Positions 58,401 through 64,000 of a stretch of 64,000 nucleotides of DNA are shown one piece after another; position 1 is the first letter of the stretch, and each line of letters starts with the position of its first letter. The notes under the pieces were generated by a model that saw only the letters and a program-made list of their open reading frames with translations, did no database searches and had not been told where the DNA came from. Origin of the DNA: Mycolicibacterium bacteremicum (GTDB lineage Bacteria > Actinomycetota > Actinomycetes > Mycobacteriales > Mycobacteriaceae); NCBI RefSeq assembly GCF_002086115.1, contig NZ_MVHJ01000006.1, positions 223,328-287,327 on the forward strand, given 5' to 3'. The translations under genes and the position numbers were made by a program.

Positions 58401-59997
58401 CGAGGACGTCGGACTGCTGCGGGACGGTGTGGGTGTCGCGGTGCCGGTGTGGGTGCCGATCAGCCTCACCGAGTCCGTCGCCGACCCGCTGGCCGAACTG
58501 CTGGGCCGGTATGCGCGCACGCACGGCCCGTTCAGCACCGACGAGGCCGCGGCCCGGTTCGGGCTGGGCATCCGGGTCACCTCCGATGTGCTGGGCAGGC
58601 TGGCCGCCGACGGGCGGCTGATCCGCGGCGAGTTCACCGCCGCCCCCGGCCCGTCCGAACAGTGGTGTGACGCCACGGTGCTCAAGATCCTGCGGCGGCG
58701 TTCCCTGGCGGCGCTGCGGGCGGCGGTCGAGCCGGTCAGCACCGCCGCCTACGGGCGGTTCCTACCGGCCTGGCAGCACCTGGGCTCCGAGCAGGTGCGC
58801 GGTGTGGACGGCCTGGCCGGTGTCATCGAGCAGCTGGCCGGTCACCCCCTGCCCGCCTCCGCGGTGGAATCGCTGGTGTTCGGGCAGCGGGTCGCCGACT
58901 ATCAGCCGGCCATGCTGGACGAACTGCTCGCCTCCGGTGAGGTCACCTGGTCCGGCGCCGGCCAGATCGGCGGCAGCGACGGCTGGATCGCGTTCCATCC
59001 CAGCGACAGCGCCGCGCTTACGCTGGCCGCCCCGATCGACATCGACTTCACCGACACGCACCGCGCCATCATGGAATCGCTCGGCCACGGCGGTGCCTTC
59101 TTCTTCCGTCAGCTCGCCGACGGCTCGGCCGGTGCGGAGCTCAAGAAGGCGCTGTGGGATCTGGCCTGGGCCGGCTGGATCACCGGTGACACGTTCGCAC
59201 CGGTGCGCGCGGTGCTGTCCGGGCCGCGCCGGGGTGGCGCGCCCTCGCATCGCCAACGTCAGCGCCCACCGCGGCTGAGCCGCTACAGCCTCACCCAGGG
59301 GCAGCAGCGCACCGATCCGATCGTGGCCGGGCGGTGGTCGGCGCTGCCCACCGCCACACCGGATTCCACAGTGCGCGCACACTTTCAGGCCGAGCTGCTG
59401 CTCAATCGGTACGGGGTGCTGACCCGCGGTGCCGCCGACGGCATCCCCGGCGGATTCGCCATGTTGTACAAGGTGCTGACGGCCTTCGAGGATGCCGGCC
59501 GCTGCCAGCGCGGGTACTTCGTCGAGTCCCTCGGCGGCGCGCAGTTCGCCGCGGCCTCGACAGTCGACCGGCTGCGTTCCTATCTGGACGGGGTGGATCC
59601 GCAGAAACCCGAACTGCACGCGGTGGCGCTGGCTGCGACCGATCCGGCGAACCCGTACGGGGTGGCACTGCCCTGGCCGGACGACACCGAGGTGACCCAC
59701 CGGCCCGGACGTAAGGCCGGCGCCCTGGTGGTGCTCGTCGACGGGGTGCTGGTGTGGTTCCTGGAGCGCGGCGGGCGGACGCTGCTCAGCTTCGGGGCCG
59801 GAGCCGACGCGCAGCATGCCGCCGCGGCTGCACTGTCGGGTCTGGTGAGCGCGGGCCGGGTGCCGTCGCTGCTGGTCGAGAAGATCAACGGGGTGAGCGT
59901 GTTGGAGGCGGCCGGCGACGAGGTGCTCACCGGGGTGCAGGACGCACTGTTGGAGTCCGGTTTCGCGCGCACCCCGCGCGGCCTGCGGCTGCGCTGA
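55483..59997 (+). CDS. lhr: Large ATP-dependent DNA helicase Lhr
   Basis: The 1504-residue protein is the mycobacterial Lhr (1513 residues in M. tuberculosis). Superfamily 2 motifs occur in order: WDAIADGSDTLVVAPTGSGKTL (Walker A, read in parts), VIVDEVHAVAATKRGAHL (DEVH), IGLSATVRP and TSSLELGIDMGAVDLVIQVS with QRVGRAGHQ. It is a 3'-to-5' helicase/ATPase; the large C-terminal half is a domain specific to Lhr. It is 18 bases upstream of nei, a repair glycosylase, the same order as in M. tuberculosis. Confidence 0.95.
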   Translation: MPPVSDPLDRFSELTRQWFAGTFPAPTAAQAQAWDAIADGSDTLVVAPTGSGKTLAAFLWAIDDLARAPAEAPGTRVLYVSPLKALAVDVERNLRTPLTGLTRVAERLEVPAPAITVGVRSGDTTPKQRRDLITRPPDILITTPESLFLMLTSSARETLATVRTVIVDEVHAVAATKRGAHLAVSLERLDALLERPAQRIGLSATVRPAEEVARFLTGSQATIVSPPADKTFELQVQVPVPDMTNLAEGSIWPDVEERIVDLIEAHRSCIVFANSRRLAERLTSRLNEIHAERNGVELPGAADSGGANKKVAGGAPAYVMASGQSFGAPTELAKAHHGSVSKEQRALVEDDLKSGRLKAVVATSSLELGIDMGAVDLVIQVSAPPSVASGLQRVGRAGHQVGEISQGVLFPKHRTDLIDCAVTVERMKAGQIETMRVPTNPLDVLAQHTVAAAALEPLDTDSWFDTVRRSAPFATLPRTAFEATLDLLSGKYPSTEFAELRPRLVYDRDAGSLTARPGAQRLAVTSGGAIPDRGMFTVYLASEDEKPSRVGELDEEMVYESRPGDVISLGATSWRITEITHDRVLVIPAPGLPARLPFWRGDSVGRPAELGAAVGAFTGELAKLDSAEFRQRCRDVGFDDYATDNLWQLIDEQRQATGAVPSDSTLVVERFHDELGDWRVILHSPYGLRVHGPLALAVGRRLRERYGIDEKPTASDDGIIIRLPDGGDDPPGADLFVFEADELDAIVTAEVGGSALFASRFRECAARALLLPRRHPGKRSPLWHQRQRASQLLDVARKYPEFPIVLEAVRECLQDVYDVPALTELMAKVAQRRIRLVDVETATPSPFAAAALFGYVGAFMYEGDSPLAERRAAALSLDTVLLAELLGRVELHDLLDPDVVATTARQLQHLESDRAARDAEGVADLLRLLGPLTQDEIAARATTPEIGGWLEGLREARRALTVSFAGETWWVAVEDVGLLRDGVGVAVPVWVPISLTESVADPLAELLGRYARTHGPFSTDEAAARFGLGIRVTSDVLGRLAADGRLIRGEFTAAPGPSEQWCDATVLKILRRRSLAALRAAVEPVSTAAYGRFLPAWQHLGSEQVRGVDGLAGVIEQLAGHPLPASAVESLVFGQRVADYQPAMLDELLASGEVTWSGAGQIGGSDGWIAFHPSDSAALTLAAPIDIDFTDTHRAIMESLGHGGAFFFRQLADGSAGAELKKALWDLAWAGWITGDTFAPVRAVLSGPRRGGAPSHRQRQRPPRLSRYSLTQGQQRTDPIVAGRWSALPTATPDSTVRAHFQAELLLNRYGVLTRGAADGIPGGFAMLYKVLTAFEDAGRCQRGYFVESLGGAQFAAASTVDRLRSYLDGVDPQKPELHAVALAATDPANPYGVALPWPDDTEVTHRPGRKAGALVVLVDGVLVWFLERGGRTLLSFGAGADAQHAAAAALSGLVSAGRVPSLLVEKINGVSVLEAAGDEVLTGVQDALLESGFARTPRGLRLR

Positions 59998-60015
59998 TCG
60001 CCCGATAATAGAGCC

Positions 60016-60768
60016 ATGCCCGAGGGTGACACCGTCTTCCGCACCGCGACCAAACTGCGTGAGGCGCTCGTCGGGCGAACCCTGACCCGGTGCGATGTCC
60101 GCGTGCCGCGGTACGCGGCGGTGGACCTGACCGGGCAGGTGGTCGACGAGGTGCTCAGTCGTGGCAAGCACCTCTTCATCCGCGTCGGTGCGGCCAGCAT
60201 CCACTCTCATCTGAAGATGGACGGCAGCTGGGTCATCGGCTCGTTCCGCGGGCCGCAGCATCGCATCCGCATCGTGCTCGGTACCGCCGACACCGTGGCG
60301 TTCGGCATCGATCTCGGCGTGCTGGAGGTGCTCGAACGCGCCCACGACCAGGACGCCGTGGCGCACCTCGGCCCGGACCTGCTGGGCCCCGACTGGGATC
60401 CGCAACTGGCGAAGGCGAACCTGATGGCCGAACCGGACCGCGAGTTGTCCGACGTGCTGCTCGATCAGCGGGTGATGGCCGGTGTCGGCAATGTCTACGC
60501 CAACGAACTGTGCTTCGTGCTCGGCCGGCTACCCGACTCGCGGGTCGGCGATCTATCCGATCCGCTGCGCGCCGTGCAGCGAGCGCGCGACATGCTGTGG
60601 TTGAACCGGAACCGCGCGAACCGCATCATCACCGGCAACACCCGGCGCGGGCAGCAGTTCTGGGTGTACGGCCGTGCGGCCGAACCGTGTCGTCGGTGCC
60701 GCACCCCGATCAAACGGGACGACACCGGCGAACGCATCCGGTACTGGTGCCCGAACTGCCAGCGGTGA
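60016..60768 (+). CDS. nei: Endonuclease VIII-type DNA glycosylase Nei
   Basis: The 250-residue protein starts [19 protein letters not shown]2 and E3 are the catalytic residues of the Fpg/Nei family. It also has [19 protein letters not shown] (helix-two-turn-helix) and a C-terminal zinc finger CRRCRTPI ... YWCPNCQR. It removes oxidised pyrimidines and nicks the strand. It directly follows lhr and both repair DNA. Confidence 0.95.
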   Translation: MPEGDTVFRTATKLREALVGRTLTRCDVRVPRYAAVDLTGQVVDEVLSRGKHLFIRVGAASIHSHLKMDGSWVIGSFRGPQHRIRIVLGTADTVAFGIDLGVLEVLERAHDQDAVAHLGPDLLGPDWDPQLAKANLMAEPDRELSDVLLDQRVMAGVGNVYANELCFVLGRLPDSRVGDLSDPLRAVQRARDMLWLNRNRANRIITGNTRRGQQFWVYGRAAEPCRRCRTPIKRDDTGERIRYWCPNCQR

Positions 60769-61049
60769 GGCGGTAACCGCCGAAATCCCTTCCCATTGCA
60801 AGTATTCCCGTCCGCCGACGGGATAACTCGGGAAAACTTTGCTCGCAAAGTGTCACATACTGCAATTAACGGTGATGTATATTTTTGCCTGCGGGGGTAC
60901 CACACGCACCAGGTCCGCTCACAGCAGGGGTTTTCAGCTCCTCTGCGGCTGACAGGTGTTTGCCTACGCGCGGTAGCGACGATCTGCCCGCCCGTCGTCC
61001 CGCAATGCGTCGCAACGGTTCCGGTCGGGATGACTTCGGGGAGCGCACC

Positions 61050-64000
61050 ATGCCACAGCACGCCGCACGCCACAGTGGACACGGCAAGTCGCGGCACCGG
61101 CGCGCACGCAGCGGCGGATCACAGCAATCGACACCCGAGTTGCCGATACCCGCCCCGGCCGGAGCGACGATCCCGATCGGACGGGTGGGGGCACTTGCGG
61201 TGGCCCTCGGCATCGGCTTCGCGGCCACCACCGGCCTCGGCATGGGTATCGCCCGGGCCGAGGACGGCACGGCCGGCGGCACCAACGACACCGGCGATCG
61301 GAACACCGAATCATCATCCGGCACCACGCAATCCGGAACAGCTCAGTCCGACGCAAGCCAGTCGGGCCCGGCACCGTCGGGTCCGCCGGAGCCCTCCGAT
61401 CCCGCACCGTCCACACCGGGCACATCGACGGACGATTCGACCGAGGAACCCGAACCCGCAACCACCGACACCGGGATCGAAGGAGCCGACGACTCCCCGG
61501 AAGGCGACGCCGAGGACATCAGCTCCGGCGCCCAGCCGCTCCGGCCCGAGCCGGCGCGGAAGTCCCGGACGCGGTATCTCGCGCCGTCCGTTGATGATCC
61601 GGTGGCATCGATCGAGACCACCCCCACCACCGAGACATCCGCACAGCTCGCCGAGCCGACCGAACCGGCGTTGTCGCCCACACCGGCCGACACGTCCTAT
61701 CCCTCCACCACGAACTGGGCGGCCGTCGCCGAGGCGGCCCAAGCGGTCATCAACGGTGTCGACGGCGCGGTGGCGGTCGCCGACGACACCGCCACCACTG
61801 CCGATTCCGCACCGTCGGCCACATCCGGACCGGTCGAACCCGTCGAATCCCTTGTCGTGCTGTCCCTGTTGGCGTGGACCCGACGAGAGTTCGCGCGCTC
61901 GGCCACCCGCGCAACCGACACCGCCACCGCGCTGGACACCACACTCGTGCTCGATCCGGCGACGACAACCGAATCCGAGGCCACCGGCGTCGACGAGGTA
62001 CCTTCCGATGACGATCCGGTCATGCTGCGCCAGGCGCTGTTCACCACGCTGGGTGCCGGTAGCGCCGCGCCGACCGGAACGGACTCGACCGTCACCGGTA
62101 TCGAGGACTCCACCAAGATCGGCGGACAGCTGACCGGGACCGACGCCGACACCGCCGCCGCGGACCTGTTGTTCACCCTGGCGACCGGCGCCGCCCACGG
62201 CCAGGTCACGGTCAACGGTGACGGCACGTGGACCTACGCGCCGGACCGGGATTACAACGGCACGGACAGCTTCACCTACACCATCTCCGACGGCGTCGAC
62301 GTCTCCGACCCCGTCGCCGTCAGCCTGCACATCACCGCGGTCAACGACGCACCCATCGCCACCAGTGGGCTCACCGGCACCGGTGCCGAAGGCAGCACCA
62401 TCACCGGCACCCTGAGCGGCACCGATGTCGACAGCGGCACGCTGAGCTACAAGATCAAGGCCCAGGCCACGCACGGCACCGTCACCGTCAACGCCAGCAC
62501 CGGAGCCTGGACATACACGCCGGCAGCACATTTCACCGGCACCGACTCGTTCACCTTCACCGTGTCCGACGGCAAGCTGACCTCGGCGCCGGTCGCCGTG
62601 ATGATCACGGTCACCCCGGTCAACAGCACACCGACCGGAGTCGACTCGAATGTCACTGCCATCGAGGATGTCCCGACCGGCGGAAAGCTGACCGGTTCCG
62701 ATATCGAGACGCCCGTCACCGGCCTGACCTACCAACTCGCCGACGGCGCCGGTCACGGCACGGCCGCCGTCTCCTCGAACGGCACCTGGACCTACACGCC
62801 GGACAGCAACTACGCCGGCACCGACACCTTCACCTACACGATCACCGACCCGGCGGGGGCCACCTCTGCCCCGGTCACCGTGACGATCACCGTGACCCCG
62901 GTCAACGACGCCCCGGTCGCCACGACAGGCCTGTCCCATATCGGTGACGAGAACAGCGCCTTCGGCGGAACGCTCAGCGGCACCGATATCGACACCCCCG
63001 CCGCCGGCCTGACCTATGCGCTGGGCACCGGAGCCTCACACGGCACCGTCACCGTCGGAGCCGACGGCACCTGGACCTACACCCCGGACGCCGACTACAC
63101 CGGTGCGGACTCGTTCACCTACACCGTGTTCGACGGAAAACTGCGCTCCACTCCGAGCACCGTCACGATCACCGTCGCGTCGGCAAACAGCATTCCGACG
63201 GGCACCGACTCGGCCGTGACCGCAGTGGAGGACACCGTCAAGATCGGTGGCACCTTCACCGGTTCCGATGTCGAGACCCCCGCGGCCGGACTGACCTATT
63301 CCCTCGGCAGCGCGGCCTCGCACGGCACCGCGACGGTGAACGTGGACGGGACCTGGACCTACACCCCGGCGCCCAACTACAACGGTGCGGATTCGTTCAC
63401 CTACACCATCACCGACGGCGCAGGTGCCACCTCCGCACCGGTCACGGTTCACGTGACCGTCACGGCGATCAACGACGCACCCACCGGCACCACCGGCCTC
63501 ACCGGATCGGGCATTGAGGGCGGTGTCATCACCGGCACGCTCACCGGTAGCGATATCGACAGCGCGAATCTCACGTTCGCGGTGAAGGGTAAACCGGCCC
63601 ACGGCTCCGTCGTGGTGAATCCGGACGGCACCTGGACCTACACCCCGGCAACCAATTTCAGCGGCGTGGACTCGTTCACCTACACCGTGTCCGACGGCCG
63701 CCTGCGATCCGTACCGGTGACGGTCACCCTCACCGTCGCCGCCGTCAACGACACCCCCACCGGCACCAGCACGGCGGTCACCGCCGTGGAGGACACCACC
63801 ACCGGCGGCACCCTGACCGCCACCGACCCCGACGGCGACACCCTCACCTATGCTTTGAGCACCAACGCCACTCACGGCACCGCGAGCGTCAACGCCGACG
63901 GCACCTGGACCTACACCCCCGCCACCAATTACCACGGCACCGACACCTTCACCTACACCGTCACCGACGGCACCGCCACCTCCACCCCCATCACCGTCAC
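61050..64000 (+). CDS. Large secreted Ig/VCBS-repeat protein (partial, 3' end beyond window)
   Basis: The frame is open from the ATG at 61050 to the edge (983 codons). It has a basic N-terminus (HGKSRHRRARSGGS), one hydrophobic segment (about residues 41-66, with the PIGRVGALAVALGIGFAATTG pattern typical of mycobacterial VCBS proteins), an acidic/Pro/Ser/Thr linker, a family motif LAWTRREFARS near residue 275, and then tandem repeats from about residue 337. GGGGAG precedes the start. It is a surface or secreted protein, probably an adhesin or matrix component; no catalytic domain is visible in the part present. Confidence 0.88.
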   Translation, partial: MPQHAARHSGHGKSRHRRARSGGSQQSTPELPIPAPAGATIPIGRVGALAVALGIGFAATTGLGMGIARAEDGTAGGTNDTGDRNTESSSGTTQSGTAQSDASQSGPAPSGPPEPSDPAPSTPGTSTDDSTEEPEPATTDTGIEGADDSPEGDAEDISSGAQPLRPEPARKSRTRYLAPSVDDPVASIETTPTTETSAQLAEPTEPALSPTPADTSYPSTTNWAAVAEAAQAVINGVDGAVAVADDTATTADSAPSATSGPVEPVESLVVLSLLAWTRREFARSATRATDTATALDTTLVLDPATTTESEATGVDEVPSDDDPVMLRQALFTTLGAGSAAPTGTDSTVTGIEDSTKIGGQLTGTDADTAAADLLFTLATGAAHGQVTVNGDGTWTYAPDRDYNGTDSFTYTISDGVDVSDPVAVSLHITAVNDAPIATSGLTGTGAEGSTITGTLSGTDVDSGTLSYKIKAQATHGTVTVNASTGAWTYTPAAHFTGTDSFTFTVSDGKLTSAPVAVMITVTPVNSTPTGVDSNVTAIEDVPTGGKLTGSDIETPVTGLTYQLADGAGHGTAAVSSNGTWTYTPDSNYAGTDTFTYTITDPAGATSAPVTVTITVTPVNDAPVATTGLSHIGDENSAFGGTLSGTDIDTPAAGLTYALGTGASHGTVTVGADGTWTYTPDADYTGADSFTYTVFDGKLRSTPSTVTITVASANSIPTGTDSAVTAVEDTVKIGGTFTGSDVETPAAGLTYSLGSAASHGTATVNVDGTWTYTPAPNYNGADSFTYTITDGAGATSAPVTVHVTVTAINDAPTGTTGLTGSGIEGGVITGTLTGSDIDSANLTFAVKGKPAHGSVVVNPDGTWTYTPATNFSGVDSFTYTVSDGRLRSVPVTVTLTVAAVNDTPTGTSTAVTAVEDTTTGGTLTATDPDGDTLTYALSTNATHGTASVNADGTWTYTPATNYHGTDTFTYTVTDGTATSTPITV
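62060..64000 (+). repeat. Seven Ig/VCBS-type tandem repeats of alternating A and B form
   Basis: The core HGTVTVNADGTWTYTP and then GTDSFTYTVSDG recur seven times, near 62223, 62502, 62780, 63063, 63347, 63625 and 63898 (270-285 bases apart). Units alternate between type A (begins VTAxEDT) and type B (begins TGLTGxGxEG). The array continues past the edge. Confidence 0.9.

Noticed and set aside
56374..58524. A 716-residue minus-strand frame inside lhr
   Set aside because: It is a shadow of the lhr reading frame in high-GC DNA and has no domain signature.
62060..64000. Regular repeats in the large surface gene as CRISPR or satellite DNA
   Set aside because: They are in one uninterrupted reading frame and encode folded Ig/VCBS-type domains.

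Overview
The window is high-GC actinobacterial DNA and most probably comes from a rapidly growing Mycobacterium (Mycolicibacterium). Three things point there: the gene order accD5-accE5-maf ... sseA-sufE-like ... accA3 | sigF-rsbW ... usfY ... lat-lrpA-hglS-like-pcd ... lhr-nei follows the order I know around Rv3280-Rv3297 of M. tuberculosis, many genes have leaderless-type promoters (a TANNNT -10 element about 7 bases before ATG/GTG), and there is a consensus mycobacterial SOS box. Against that backbone several blocks look inserted.

Layout. 1-3 kb: glycosyltransferase / hexapeptide acyltransferase / glycosyltransferase run (surface glycan). 3.2-5.9 kb: a two-gene steroid ring-opening pair, a KstD-family dehydrogenase followed by KshA. 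6.2-8.6 kb: a methyltransferase and an acyl-CoA ligase. 8.7-21.2 kb: acyl-CoA carboxylase locus (accD5, accE5, maf, sseA, sufE-like, accA3), interrupted by a block holding an FAD monooxygenase with its divergent WYL regulator, a ChaB-like gene, a decayed recQ, an isochorismatase-like hydrolase, and later a phosphatase-superfamily gene. 22.3-29.7 kb: the stress sigma factor SigF with its anti-sigma factor RsbW, an adjacent STAS protein, and a cluster of small stress genes (DoxX fusion, iron redox enzyme, F420/LLM oxidoreductase, CsbD, UsfY, small membrane proteins), many with recognisable SigF promoters (GGTTT, 15-17 bases, GGGTA/GGGAA). 29.9-31.3 kb: ArsR/SRPBCC pair divergent from a membrane-anchored Mrr-type nuclease. 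31.3-35.9 kb: lysine catabolism (lat, lrpA, 2-oxoadipate dioxygenase-like, piperideine-6-carboxylate dehydrogenase). 35.9-37.9 kb: htpG. 38.0-39.3 kb: a 13E12-type HNH gene with two adjoining SOS boxes.

39.7-54.6 kb is the most unusual region: two divergent operons, thirteen genes, that together encode a Rieske oxygenase, three or more SDR dehydrogenases, a Baeyer-Villiger-type monooxygenase, a luciferase-like monooxygenase, an SMP-30-like beta-propeller (possible lactonase), two acyl-CoA ligases, a family III CoA transferase, an F420/FMN split-barrel protein and a GntR regulator. This has the form of a complete pathway that hydroxylates, oxidises, ring-expands to a lactone, opens and CoA-activates a cyclic substrate that I cannot name. 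It sits between pcd and lhr, where M. tuberculosis has no such genes.

54.6-64 kb: two small secreted proteins, the giant helicase Lhr, the DNA glycosylase Nei, and the 5' part of a large secreted protein made of alternating Ig/VCBS-like repeats that runs off the right edge. I saw no rRNA, tRNA, CRISPR array, or intact insertion sequence.
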